Origin: Desulfobulbus sp.
GTDB lineage: Bacteria > Desulfobacterota > Desulfobulbia > Desulfobulbales > Desulfobulbaceae
Reading direction: 5' to 3'
DNA: 64,000 nt
Assembly: GCA_009780825.1 (NCBI GenBank)
Contig: WQZH01000001.1
Coordinates: forward strand, 310,001 to 374,000
Shown: positions 26,991-35,606 of the stretch, one piece after another
Layout of the letters: each line of letters begins with the position of its first letter
How positions within the stretch are numbered: the first letter of the stretch is position 1
The notes under the pieces: model-generated
Seen by the model: only the letters and a program-made list of their open reading frames with translations
Told to the model about the DNA's origin: nothing
Database searches by the model: none
Position numbers and translations under genes: made by a program

Positions 26991-29417
26991 CTACTTTTCT
27001 TCTTTTCCGGTCTGCTTGGCAGCCGCCTTGCTTTTGAGGATATTGCCCAAGGTCAGTTCGATGACCTCATCCATGTGCTGAACCGGAAAAAAGGTGATTT
27101 TCTTGCGCAACTCTTCCGGAATCTCAACCAGATCTTTTTGGTTTTCCTCGGGGATGATGATCTTGGAGAGACCGGCGCGCAGGGCCGCCAGGGCTTTGTC
27201 CTTGAGCCCGCCGATGGGAAGAACCCTGCCGCGGAGGGTCACCTCGCCGGTCATGGCAATACCGCGCTTGACCGGATTGCCGCTGATGGCTGAGAACAGG
27301 GCCGTCGTCATGGTGATGCCCGCCGACGGCCCATCCTTGGGAATGGCCCCGGCCGGGACATGGATATGAATATCGACCGTATCGAAATAGTCGGGCTCAA
27401 CTCCGAGCGCCTGGTTGCGGCTGCGACAATAGCTGAGCGCGGCCTGAGCGGATTCCTTCATCACCTCGCCCAACTGGCCGGTCAGCAGCAGCTTGCCCTT
27501 GCCGGGCAGGACCGAAGTCTCGATATGCAACAATTCGCCGCCCACCTCGGTCCAAGCCAGACCGATCACCAGACCGGGCTGGCCGCTGGTGTCGATATCC
27601 TTTTCCGGTATATATTTCGGAGGCCCCAGATATTTTTCGATGGTTTTATCAGAGATGACATAGGCGCCCTTGCCGCCCTCGGCCGCCTTGCGGGCGAGCT
27701 TGCGGCACACCTTGCCCAGTGCCCGCTCCAGATTGCGCACGCCGGCCTCGTGGGTATATCTGCTGATGATAGTCTTCAAGGTGGCATCGTCGATCTTGAG
27801 TTGACTGGCCTTGATGCCACTCTCCTTGATCTGCCTCGGCAACAGGAATTTGTTGGCGATGACCACCTTTTCCTCCAAGGTGTAGCCGGAAAGCTGAATC
27901 ACCTCCATGCGGTCGAGCAGAGGCCCGGGGATGGTATCGGTGCGGTTGGCCGTGGTGATGAACATGACCTTGGAGAGATCGAAGGGCAGGTTCATGTAAT
28001 GATCGGAAAAGGTATTGTTCTGCTCCGGGTCGAGCACTTCCAGCAGGGCCGAAGAGGGATCGCCCCGGTAATCGTCGCCGACCTTGTCGATCTCGTCCAT
28101 CATGAACACTGGATTGTTGGTGCCCACGCTTTTGAGCCCCTGGAGAATCCGCCCCGGCATGGCACCGATATAGGTACGGCGATGACCCCGGATTTCGGCT
28201 TCGTCGTGCATGCCACCCAATGACAGCCGGTAAAACTTGCGCCCCATGGCCTTGGCGATGGCCTGCCCGAGCGAAGTCTTGCCCACGCCGGGAGGGCCGA
28301 CGAAGCAGATGATCGGCCCCTTGGTGTCGGCATTGAGCTTGCGCACCGACAGATATTCGAGGATGCGCTCCTTGATCCGGTCCAGACCGTGATGATCTGC
28401 GTCGAGCACCTCTGCCGCCACCTTGAGATCAAGCATATCGGTGGAGGATTGCCGCCACGGCAGGTCGAGGAACCAGTCGAGATAGGTGCGGACAATGGTG
28501 GCCTCGGAGGCGTCGGGATGCATCATTTCAAGCCGCTTCAGCTGCTTGCGCGCCTCTTTCTTGGCGTACTTCGGCATCTTTTTCTTCCGCAGCTGCTTGC
28601 GCAATTCATCGATTTCCTGGGAGTAGCCGTCCTCGTCGCCCAATTCCCGCCTCAGAGCCTGGATCTGCTCGCGCAGGAAGTATTCCCGCTGGCTGCGCGA
28701 CATTTCCTCCTTGGCATCCGACTGAATCTTGGCCTGAACTGTGGACACCTCCAATTCCTTATGGAGCAGATCGGCCACCAGGCGCAACCGTTCCGACGGA
28801 TCGACGGTCTCAAGGATCTTCTGTGATTCCGATATCTTCAACCGCAGATTGGAGCCAACCAAATCGGCCAGACGTCCCGGTTCTTCGATATTGTTGATGA
28901 TCATCATCAAGTCCGAGGAGAGCAGACCGCGCAGTGACATGATCTTCTCGGCATGCTCGCGGACGGTTCGCATCAGGGCCTCGACCTCGACCGTGATCTC
29001 CGGAGGTTCGGGCTCCTCGATCAGATCGATCTCCACCCGGTAGAACGGTTTCTTCTGCTGAAAAGACCGGATCTTGGCTTTGGCAAGGGCTTGCACCAGC
29101 ACCTTGAGCCGGCCGTCGGGTAGCTTGAGGGTCCGCATGATCATCGATACCATGCCCACCTGATAGAGATCCTTCTCCTCAGGTTCGTCCTTGGTCGGAT
29201 CCTTCTGGGTCACCAGCATCAGCAGCTTGTTGCTGTTCAAGCCATCGTTGACCGCCTCGATCGATCCGGGCCGGCCGACAAACAACGGGATGATCATGTA
29301 GTTGAAGATCACGACATCCCGGACAGCCATCATGGGCAGAGACTCAGGAATCTCCAGATCCTGCGTCTGTTCGCCGAAATCTCCCATGCTGGTCGATAGT
29401 GAATCGTCAAATTCCAC
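26991..29417 (-). CDS. lon: ATP-dependent protease Lon
   Basis: Cytosolic AAA+ serine protease that removes damaged and regulatory proteins. Domains in order: LON substrate-binding N-domain (IPESLPMMAVRDVVIF), coiled coil, AAA+ with Walker A GPPGVGKTS (about residue 375) and Walker B VFMMDEIDK, and a protease domain with the Ser of KDGPSAGI (about 695) and the Lys of GGLKDKALAA (about 738). The start is GTG 29417: AAGGAGG lies 6 bases ahead. The longer open frame back to 29504 runs through the promoter and is rejected. The product is 808 aa. Confidence 0.97.
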   Translation of the reverse strand: MEFDDSLSTSMGDFGEQTQDLEIPESLPMMAVRDVVIFNYMIIPLFVGRPGSIEAVNDGLNSNKLLMLVTQKDPTKDEPEEKDLYQVGMVSMIMRTLKLPDGRLKVLVQALAKAKIRSFQQKKPFYRVEIDLIEEPEPPEITVEVEALMRTVREHAEKIMSLRGLLSSDLMMIINNIEEPGRLADLVGSNLRLKISESQKILETVDPSERLRLVADLLHKELEVSTVQAKIQSDAKEEMSRSQREYFLREQIQALRRELGDEDGYSQEIDELRKQLRKKKMPKYAKKEARKQLKRLEMMHPDASEATIVRTYLDWFLDLPWRQSSTDMLDLKVAAEVLDADHHGLDRIKERILEYLSVRKLNADTKGPIICFVGPPGVGKTSLGQAIAKAMGRKFYRLSLGGMHDEAEIRGHRRTYIGAMPGRILQGLKSVGTNNPVFMMDEIDKVGDDYRGDPSSALLEVLDPEQNNTFSDHYMNLPFDLSKVMFITTANRTDTIPGPLLDRMEVIQLSGYTLEEKVVIANKFLLPRQIKESGIKASQLKIDDATLKTIISRYTHEAGVRNLERALGKVCRKLARKAAEGGKGAYVISDKTIEKYLGPPKYIPEKDIDTSGQPGLVIGLAWTEVGGELLHIETSVLPGKGKLLLTGQLGEVMKESAQAALSYCRSRNQALGVEPDYFDTVDIHIHVPAGAIPKDGPSAGITMTTALFSAISGNPVKRGIAMTGEVTLRGRVLPIGGLKDKALAALRAGLSKIIIPEENQKDLVEIPEELRKKITFFPVQHMDEVIELTLGNILKSKAAAKQTGKEEK

Positions 29418-29475
29418 CTTTTCCCTCCTTGTAAAACCGCCTGATGCGGTGACGCGTCCGTTGAATTGTCCCCCG

Positions 29476-29504
29476 ACAGTAAACACAACCTCATCCGAAG
29501 TCAA
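29476..29504 (-). promoter_or_regulatory. Candidate promoter of lon
   Basis: On the minus strand, TTGACT (29504-29499), a 17-base spacer, then TACTGT (29481-29476). The -35 is good and the -10 weak. A 5-bp hairpin accgc/gcggt (29436-29450) lies in the leader just before the ribosome binding site. No CIRCE element is present. Confidence 0.4.
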
Positions 29505-29540
29505 GGCAACGCTCCGCCGGGACCGGGACGAAGATTTTTC

Positions 29541-29569
29541 TTGAATAATTGCCGGGCCGCCAATATAGA
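29541..29569 (+). promoter_or_regulatory. Candidate promoter of the beta-helix acyltransferase gene
   Basis: TTGAAT at 29541-29546, a 17-base spacer and TATAGA at 29564-29569 predict a start near 29577 and a leader of about 40 nt. Confidence 0.4.
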
Positions 29570-29617
29570 AAAGGCTGTTAGCTCACCTTTTGTCCACCCG
29601 CATTTCTGGAGCCGATC

Positions 29618-30418
29618 ATGCTGACCATCGGGTCACTTTTCGATCTTGCCGATTTCCCCGACCACGAGCTCTTCGCCGACTGTCCCACGGTCTGGACGCC
29701 TCTGCAAAGATTGAAGGCCTATATCGCCGGCCAGGCTATCCCCTCTTTTCAGCACCTCTGCATCACCGACGGGGTGCCCCTGGACAGCCCCTATATCTGG
29801 TTCAACGGCAGGCTGCGCAATGCCCGCGAATGCATCATCACCTACGGCGACGCGACCAAAGGCAGTCTGACGGTTTGGGAGAACGGCCAACTGCTGCGAG
29901 GGGCTTCGGTGATCATGGCCGGTGCGGTCATCGTTGGTAAAAACGTCAAGATCGGCAAAGGAGTTTTGATCGAATCCGGTGCCATGATCAAATCTCCGGC
30001 CATAATCGGTGATCAATCAGAGATCCGCCAGGGAGCGTATCTGCGCGGCAACTGCCTGGTCGGCAAGCGCTGCGTGGTGGGTCATGCCACCGAGGTCAAG
30101 CACAGTATCCTGCTCAACGATGCCAAGGCAGGCCATTTCGCCTACCTGGGCGATTCGATCCTTGGGAATCGGGTCAATCTCGGCGCCGGAACCAAGTGTG
30201 CGAATCTTCGATTTTCCTCTGGAAACATCACGGTACGGAACGGTGAGCTTACCCTGGACACCGGGATGAAGAAGCTGGGAGCCATCATCGGCGACGATTC
30301 CCAGACCGGATGCAACTCCGTGACCAATCCTGGCACCATCTTGGGCCCAGACAGCCTGCTCATGCCCAATACTACCGCACCCGCCGGAGTATATCCTCGA
30401 AAAAGCGTGCTGCGCTAG
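29618..30418 (+). CDS. Left-handed beta-helix acyltransferase, GlmU C-domain-like
   Basis: 266-aa protein. The N-terminal 85 residues (LADFPDHELFADCPTVW) precede a run of hexapeptide repeats from about residue 100 to 260 (VIMAGAVIVGKNVKIGKGVLI and so on), the coil of a left-handed parallel beta-helix. EVKHSILLNDAKAGHFAYLGDSILGN closely resembles the acetyltransferase active-site region of GlmU, including its His. It lacks the pyrophosphorylase domain of full GlmU, so it is likely a sugar-phosphate N-acetyltransferase or a related enzyme of envelope precursor synthesis; the substrate is inferred. GGAG lies 7 bases before ATG 29618. Its end overlaps the convergent next gene by 47 bases. Confidence 0.82.
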   Translation: MLTIGSLFDLADFPDHELFADCPTVWTPLQRLKAYIAGQAIPSFQHLCITDGVPLDSPYIWFNGRLRNARECIITYGDATKGSLTVWENGQLLRGASVIMAGAVIVGKNVKIGKGVLIESGAMIKSPAIIGDQSEIRQGAYLRGNCLVGKRCVVGHATEVKHSILLNDAKAGHFAYLGDSILGNRVNLGAGTKCANLRFSSGNITVRNGELTLDTGMKKLGAIIGDDSQTGCNSVTNPGTILGPDSLLMPNTTAPAGVYPRKSVLR

Positions 30419-30737
30419 AGTCCGACTGCAACACGCGGTCCTCCAAGGGCTTGCCTTGCCCAGCGTATTCGTAGAGCGCAAAAAAAAAGGCAAAAAGGAT
30501 GCCGACGGTGAAAAAAATCCGAAACAACCGGTCCCAGGGCAGCCATCCCTTGCCGGCGAGCCTCCGGAACACGACGGCGACAATATACGTGAACCCCAAG
30601 GCATAGGGAGCGGTGAGGAGCATCTGGTACGCCGTGCCGCTCGCCACTGTGCCGATGTCGGCGCCCAGGCGCAGATGAAAGAGCAAATAGGCCAGGGCCG
30701 TCAGAATAAATGTGATCTTTTCCCGTAGTGTACTCAT
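30372..30737 (-). CDS. Small membrane protein of unknown function
   Basis: 121 aa. About three hydrophobic helices (near residues 8-24, 38-58 and 70-91) separate a short N-terminus from a charged, probably cytoplasmic tail (KPLEDRVLQSDSSAARFFEDILRRVR). No family is recognised. The start at 30737 is back to back with the start of the plus-strand neighbour (30741), only 3 bases between; its ribosome binding site would lie inside the neighbour and is not obvious. Its 3' end overlaps the beta-helix gene. It could be an annotation artefact, but the helices and tail look protein-like. Confidence 0.6.
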   Translation of the reverse strand: MSTLREKITFILTALAYLLFHLRLGADIGTVASGTAYQMLLTAPYALGFTYIVAVVFRRLAGKGWLPWDRLFRIFFTVGILFAFFFALYEYAGQGKPLEDRVLQSDSSAARFFEDILRRVR

Positions 30738-30740
30738 ATC

Positions 30741-31811
30741 ATGAAAAACAGCATTGCCTGCGTGTTTCCGGAAACCCTGCCCACCGAGCGCTTCCTGCTG
30801 CCCCTTGTACAGGTTTTCGGACAGGTTGTCCACATGCAAGCCATTGAAAACGAGCCCCCGGAGCAAAGAACCGCAACCGCGTTCATCGAACAGTGCCGGC
30901 AACAGGGACGCCTTTGCCCATTCACGCCCGTACCCCTTGGGGACCAACGGGAGCGATTTCTCGCCCTGGCACAGGAGTTACACCGTCGTGGCGACGCCAA
31001 GACCAGTCAACTGAGCATGCTCACCCTGGCTGGTCTTGGCCGGCGGGACAATGCCGAACCTGCCCACACAATCCTATCCCGCCTCCTGCACGGAGCCGAA
31101 ATTCGGGAGCGCGAGCAGACCGAACTGATGCTCTGGCAAGCACGGTTGCTGATCAAGCTGGGAGAAGCGTACGACATTGAGCAGGCCGAACTGCACCACG
31201 CCTTGCATGCCATTTCCCGGAAACAGGACAGCCTGTTTGCCGAGTTGTGCGGAGAAAAGGAAAACCCCTTTGTCCTGTCCGTTACCGGGCAGGACGACGG
31301 TCCCGAAACAGACAACATCCTCCGCCATCGACTCAAGGCCTGGAGTCGGCTGTGTTTTCACGGCAGCATTCCTGCCCCCGGACTCCTGGTCACCCACCAC
31401 CGGACAGCTGTCGACCTGTTACAGGAAGTGTATGAGCGAAGGTGGCGGCAGAGCGCTCGCCTGCTGGCCTCTCTTCCGATACCCATCCCGGCATCGGCGC
31501 CAACGGCCTGTCCCGGTGAGCCGCCTGGACGAGCATGTCCCGATTTGGGCAGACTGCTGGCCGGGATCGCGGCAGCTGGTTCATACCTCCGGCTCGCAGG
31601 TGAGTGCGAACTGCTGCTGCAAGCAGGGCTGGAGGAATGGTCACGGGTTGCGGCCGACCCGGCGGAACCAGCCATTCTTGATTTGTTCTATTTCCCCCAA
31701 GCGCTCCCGGCTCAATTATTTGCGGCAAGCTTCGCGGACTCGGTCTCCAGCCGTTTGGACAGCGGTGAAGAGGGTACAGGTGGCGTTGTCGGGCTGCTCA
31801 GGATGTCCTGA
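30741..31811 (+). CDS. Conserved-looking protein of unknown function
   Basis: 356 aa, soluble, Leu/Arg/Gln-rich and mostly helical by eye, with no signal peptide or membrane helix. It opens with a short hydrophobic strand-like segment (SIACVFPETLP) and has several helix pairs (REREQTELMLWQARLLIKLGEAYDIEQAELHHALHAI split over two helices). No motif I know is visible. Start ATG 30741 abuts the divergent small membrane protein gene. The two may form a functional pair because of the shared start region (inference). Confidence 0.7.
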   Translation: MKNSIACVFPETLPTERFLLPLVQVFGQVVHMQAIENEPPEQRTATAFIEQCRQQGRLCPFTPVPLGDQRERFLALAQELHRRGDAKTSQLSMLTLAGLGRRDNAEPAHTILSRLLHGAEIREREQTELMLWQARLLIKLGEAYDIEQAELHHALHAISRKQDSLFAELCGEKENPFVLSVTGQDDGPETDNILRHRLKAWSRLCFHGSIPAPGLLVTHHRTAVDLLQEVYERRWRQSARLLASLPIPIPASAPTACPGEPPGRACPDLGRLLAGIAAAGSYLRLAGECELLLQAGLEEWSRVAADPAEPAILDLFYFPQALPAQLFAASFADSVSSRLDSGEEGTGGVVGLLRMS

Positions 31812-32047
31812 ACAGGTTCTCTAAACCGTTCAGCGGCATTCCGGGGCTCCAGCGAACGCACATATCCAACCCCGAAACCATTCCCCGCAGCCCGTAGACA
31901 TATCGCTGCCCGTGTCACTGATCGTCATGCGCCGATCTCGGTGTTTTTCCACACCATTTTCTCGAGAACTGTCATCGCCGCTAATCAACCGCCAGCGCTG
32001 CAACCCGATCGCGGCCTTCTCCCCGTGTTCGCCCTCTGAAAGGCGGA
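31812..32047. other. Intergenic region between convergent genes
   Basis: 236 bases with no gene, terminator or repeat that I can support. Frames here on either strand lack ribosome binding sites. Confidence 0.4.
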
Positions 32048-32533
32048 TTATGCCGTATGGCTCTCACATTCCTCCCGGTAAGGATTGATCGTCATCACCG
32101 GGCAGCAGGCTGATTTCACGACTTTTTCGGCAACGCTGCCGAACATGATCCGTTCAACCCCCTTGTAGCCATGCGTTCCCATGACGATCAACTGCACCTT
32201 CTTCTTGGCCGCATAGCTCAAAATTTCTCCGGCAATGTCCCCGGCCAGGACCTTGCCGATCACATTCGATACACCAGCCTCGGTAAATTTCGCTCTGTTT
32301 TCCTCGAGATATGTTTCCATCTGCTGCTGCGCCGAAGCGAACAGTTCTTCCTCTAAATGGGGCAGATTGATGGGCGGAACGAAAAAACCGCTGTAGTCCT
32401 CGAAGGTCTGAGCCACAAACACCAGATAGAGTTCCGCCTTGAACGTCCCGGCCATGTAGGTCGCCGCCTGAATAATTTTGCCGACATTGTCCGAAAAATC
32501 CACCGGGGTCAAGATCCGCTTAATCGCCTGCAT
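32048..32533 (-). CDS. Universal stress protein (UspA family)
   Basis: 161-aa protein with a single Usp domain. The start RILTPVDFSDN and the nucleotide-binding motif GTHGYKGVERIMFGSVAEKVV (G-2x-G-9x-G-S pattern) near the C-terminus indicate the ATP-binding subgroup. An insertion around residues 45-70 (FFVPPINLPHLEEEL) is common in Desulfobacterota members. Single gene, with no partner visible. Confidence 0.93.
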   Translation of the reverse strand: MQAIKRILTPVDFSDNVGKIIQAATYMAGTFKAELYLVFVAQTFEDYSGFFVPPINLPHLEEELFASAQQQMETYLEENRAKFTEAGVSNVIGKVLAGDIAGEILSYAAKKKVQLIVMGTHGYKGVERIMFGSVAEKVVKSACCPVMTINPYREECESHTA

Positions 32534-32812
32534 ACACGACCTCCTTATCTGGGCATAGATGAACGAATTCAGATTGATTCCATTAGATTATATCGTTTGC
32601 GCATTTTTCACCACGAATAACTACATCGGCCTCGCCGCAAGCCGGGGAATCAGTCAAAGCTGTTGACCATGACTTGCATCATGCCTATACTGCCTTCCAT
32701 TCGTCGCACATCGTCATGCCGCTGTCATCCGCCGGGACAGGAACCCTTTCCTGCTTCGCTTGTTGGCGGCACCACCCAGATTTTCTTGCTCTCCGGTCAT
32801 GCGGACATCACT

Positions 32813-33865
32813 ATGGAATTCACCCCGAAATGGATTGCCTGGGAGATCACCCGCCGGTGCAATCTCAACTGTGTGCACTGCCGCTCCTCGTCCCAGCTCG
32901 AGGCCAAGGGACACCCCGACTTTCCCCTGGCCGAGGCCAAACGGATACTGGACGAAATCAGCAACCGGGCCAATCCGGTCATGGTGCTGTCCGGAGGCGA
33001 ACCGCTGCTGCGCCCGGATGTCTTTGACATAGCGGCCTACGGCACCGACCTGGGATTACGCATGTGCCTGGCCACCAACGGTTCCCTGGTCACCGGCTCC
33101 GTTTGCCGCGCCATCAAGGAAACCGGCATCAAGATGGTTTCCTTGAGCCTCGACGGGGCCACAGCCGAAGTGCATGACGACTTCCGCAGCCAGGCAGGAT
33201 CTTTTGCCGGTGTGATGCAGGCCATCCGCCTCTTCAACGAGCACAAGATCGAGTTTCTCGTCAACTCCTCCTTCACTAGGCGCAATCAAAAAGAGATCCC
33301 CAAGATCTATCAGCTGGTGAAGGGCCTGTACGCCACGGCCTGGTACCTGTTCATGATCGTCCCCACAGGGCGGGGAGAGGCGATCATGGAGGAACTGATC
33401 CCGGCCGACGAGTACGAGGATATTCTCAATTGGCATTACGACATGGAAAAGGAAGAGCGCGAGATCCTGGTGCGCCCTACCTGCGCTCCCCAGTATTACC
33501 GCATCGTCCTCCAGCGCTCAAAGGCTGAAGGGGAACAGTTCACGCGGCGTACCCTCAAGTTTTCCACCGGTGGCTCCAAGGGATGCCTGGCCGGTCAGCT
33601 GATCTGCATGATCGATGTCGACGGCAATGTCCTGCCGTGCAGCTATTTTCCCCTGCCGGCAGGCAACCTGCGCACCCAGTCGTTCTGGGAAATATGGGAA
33701 AATTCGAGACTTTTTCTCGACATGCGCGACTTTGCCGGATACAAGGATCATTGTGGCCGTTGCGGGTATGTGCGCGTTTGCGGCGGCTGCCGGGCCAGGG
33801 CCTATGCGGTGACCGGCGACTACCTGGCCGGCGAGCCGTTTTGCTCCTACCGGCCCGGGCGATAA
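32813..33865 (+). CDS. ahbD: Radical SAM protein, AhbD-like haem b synthase
   Basis: 350-aa radical S-adenosylmethionine enzyme. The cluster motif CNLNCVHC follows WEITRR at the N-terminus; SGGEPLL is the SAM-binding GGE. A C-terminal SPASM-type cysteine set begins with GCLAGQ and ends with [26 protein letters not shown], a tail typical of AhbD, which oxidatively decarboxylates Fe-coproporphyrin to haem in the sirohaem-dependent pathway. The hemE neighbour supports a role in haem synthesis. ATG 32813 is used; the frame is open back to 32663 but that part does not look like this family. Other NirJ/PqqE-like members remain possible. Confidence 0.75.
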   Translation: MEFTPKWIAWEITRRCNLNCVHCRSSSQLEAKGHPDFPLAEAKRILDEISNRANPVMVLSGGEPLLRPDVFDIAAYGTDLGLRMCLATNGSLVTGSVCRAIKETGIKMVSLSLDGATAEVHDDFRSQAGSFAGVMQAIRLFNEHKIEFLVNSSFTRRNQKEIPKIYQLVKGLYATAWYLFMIVPTGRGEAIMEELIPADEYEDILNWHYDMEKEEREILVRPTCAPQYYRIVLQRSKAEGEQFTRRTLKFSTGGSKGCLAGQLICMIDVDGNVLPCSYFPLPAGNLRTQSFWEIWENSRLFLDMRDFAGYKDHCGRCGYVRVCGGCRARAYAVTGDYLAGEPFCSYRPGR

Positions 33866-33926
33866 GAAAACGCGCCGCAACGCACCGGATTGCCCCGGCT
33901 CGCTAATTTCAACCGACATCTCCCCC

Positions 33927-34952
33927 ATGAACGAGACCTTTCTTCAAGCCTGTCGAGGCGAACATACGGCCTACACCCCTGTCTGGTTCATGCGTCAAGC
34001 CGGCAGATATCTGCCCGAATACCAGCAAGTCCGCAGCAAGGTGAGCTTTCTCGAATTGTGCAAGACACCGGAACTCGCCGCCAAAGTCACCCTCCAGCCC
34101 GTTGACATCTTCGGGTTCGACGCCGCCATCCTCTTTTCCGATATCCTGATTCCGATGGAGGCCATGCGCCTTGACCTCGAATTCCATGAGGGCAAGGGCC
34201 CCATCTTCTCCCGGCCGGTCCGCAGTCAGCGGGCAGTCGATGATCTGGTGGTTCCGGTCCCGGAGGAATCGCTGCCCTTCGTGCTTGAGACCATTCACCT
34301 GCTGCGCGGCTGTCTGCGCGTGCCGCTCATCGGTTTTGCCGGAGCGCCCTTCACCCTGGCCACCTATCTCATCGAGGGCGGCAGCTCCAAGGTATTCCTG
34401 CACACCAAAAAGATGATGTATCAGGAGCCTGAACTGTATCATAACCTGCTGACCAAGATCACCGCCTGCACCAGCGCCTATCTGCAGGCACAGGCCCGGG
34501 CAGGCGCCCAGGCCCTGCAGTTGTTCGATTCCTGGGGTGGAATTCTCGCCCCCTGCGATTACGAGGCCTTCGCCCTGCCCTATGTCCGCTCGATCATTGC
34601 TGAGCTGCGGGCCATGACCGATGTGCCGATCATCTATTTCATCAACAACGGCGCCACCCTCACTGCCCTGACCACCACTGCGGGCGCCGATGTCCTCGGC
34701 TTCGACTGGCGATTGCCGATCGTCGAGGCCGTGGCGTGCTCCGGCCGGCATGCCGTGCAGGGCAACATCGACCCCCTTGCCCTTTTCCTGCCCAAAGAAC
34801 GCCTGGAAGAACGGATCAGAACCATGCTGCTCGATGCCCGCGATGCCCGCGGGTACATCTTCAATCTCGGCCACGGTATCCTGCCGGAGACTCCCCCCGG
34901 GCAGGTCCGGATCGCTGTCGATGCCGTGCACCGATTCAGCGGCAAGCCCTGA
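33927..34952 (+). CDS. hemE: Uroporphyrinogen III decarboxylase
   Basis: 341-aa cytosolic enzyme that removes four carboxyl groups from uroporphyrinogen III to give coproporphyrinogen III. The N-terminal signature [15 protein letters not shown] and the catalytic region [12 protein letters not shown] are complete, as are [14 protein letters not shown] and the C-terminal [13 protein letters not shown]. This is a true HemE, not one of the HemE-like methyltransferases. It follows the AhbD-like gene by 61 bases and precedes the HD-domain gene by 26. Confidence 0.97.
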   Translation: MNETFLQACRGEHTAYTPVWFMRQAGRYLPEYQQVRSKVSFLELCKTPELAAKVTLQPVDIFGFDAAILFSDILIPMEAMRLDLEFHEGKGPIFSRPVRSQRAVDDLVVPVPEESLPFVLETIHLLRGCLRVPLIGFAGAPFTLATYLIEGGSSKVFLHTKKMMYQEPELYHNLLTKITACTSAYLQAQARAGAQALQLFDSWGGILAPCDYEAFALPYVRSIIAELRAMTDVPIIYFINNGATLTALTTTAGADVLGFDWRLPIVEAVACSGRHAVQGNIDPLALFLPKERLEERIRTMLLDARDARGYIFNLGHGILPETPPGQVRIAVDAVHRFSGKP

Positions 34953-34978
34953 CCGGGGCCTTATCGGAAAACACCGCC

Positions 34979-35554
34979 ATGGATCAATCCGGCTCTGCCA
35001 TTCCCTCGCTCGCCGACTGCATCGATTTGATGGAGCAATACGGGATGTTGCCCAACATCCGCCATCATTCGCTGACCGTCGCCCGGCTGGCGGAGCAGTT
35101 GCATCGTGGCCTCTGTGCCATGGCCCCGGAGCGTCCTCAAGCCGATCGCCACCTGGTCATCAGCGGTGCCCTGCTCCACGATATTGCCAAAACCCCCTGC
35201 CTCAACAGCACCTGCGACCATGCCAAGGCCGGCGCCGAAATCTGCCGTCGTCACCATTACCCGGAGATTGCCGCCATTGTCGAACAGCATGTCCGCCTCT
35301 GGGATTTTGATCCCGCCCGCTACGAACAGGGCTGCTTCACTGCCCGCGAGATCGTCTACTATGCTGATAAACGGGTGCAGCACAACATGGTGGTCGATCT
35401 TGACCAGCGGCTGGCATACATCCTCGACCATTACGGCCAGGGGAATCCCACGCGGCAGGAACTGATCCGGGAAAACTTCGGCAAATGCCTCACCTTGGAA
35501 CGCTACCTGTTCCACTGGTTGCCCTTCGCCCCCGCTGACTTGGGCCAATTCTGA
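34979..35554 (+). CDS. HD-domain phosphohydrolase-like protein
   Basis: 191 aa. The HD metal site is visible as NIRHHSLTVARLAE (first His), GALLHDIAKTP (His-Asp) and a later His/Asp (VEQHVRLWDFD, then VVDLDQRLAYIL). Such small HDIG proteins hydrolyse phosphate esters or nucleotides; the substrate is unknown. Start ATG 34979 lies 26 bases after hemE, so it is probably in the same transcript. The frame is open further upstream inside hemE, but that is out of phase with a sensible start. Confidence 0.85.
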   Translation: MDQSGSAIPSLADCIDLMEQYGMLPNIRHHSLTVARLAEQLHRGLCAMAPERPQADRHLVISGALLHDIAKTPCLNSTCDHAKAGAEICRRHHYPEIAAIVEQHVRLWDFDPARYEQGCFTAREIVYYADKRVQHNMVVDLDQRLAYILDHYGQGNPTRQELIRENFGKCLTLERYLFHWLPFAPADLGQF

Positions 35555-35606
35555 CTGCCCACTGTTTGGCCCGAATGAGGAGACAGGATACCCGGCGCAA
35601 CCTCGC

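Noticed and set aside
29418-29504. N-terminal extension of Lon
   Set aside because: It covers the candidate promoter, and a strong ribosome binding site precedes GTG 29417.
29418-29617. CIRCE element or heat-shock promoter before lon
   Set aside because: No GAGTGCTAA-type inverted repeat and no good sigma32 boxes; a sigma70-like promoter explains the region better.
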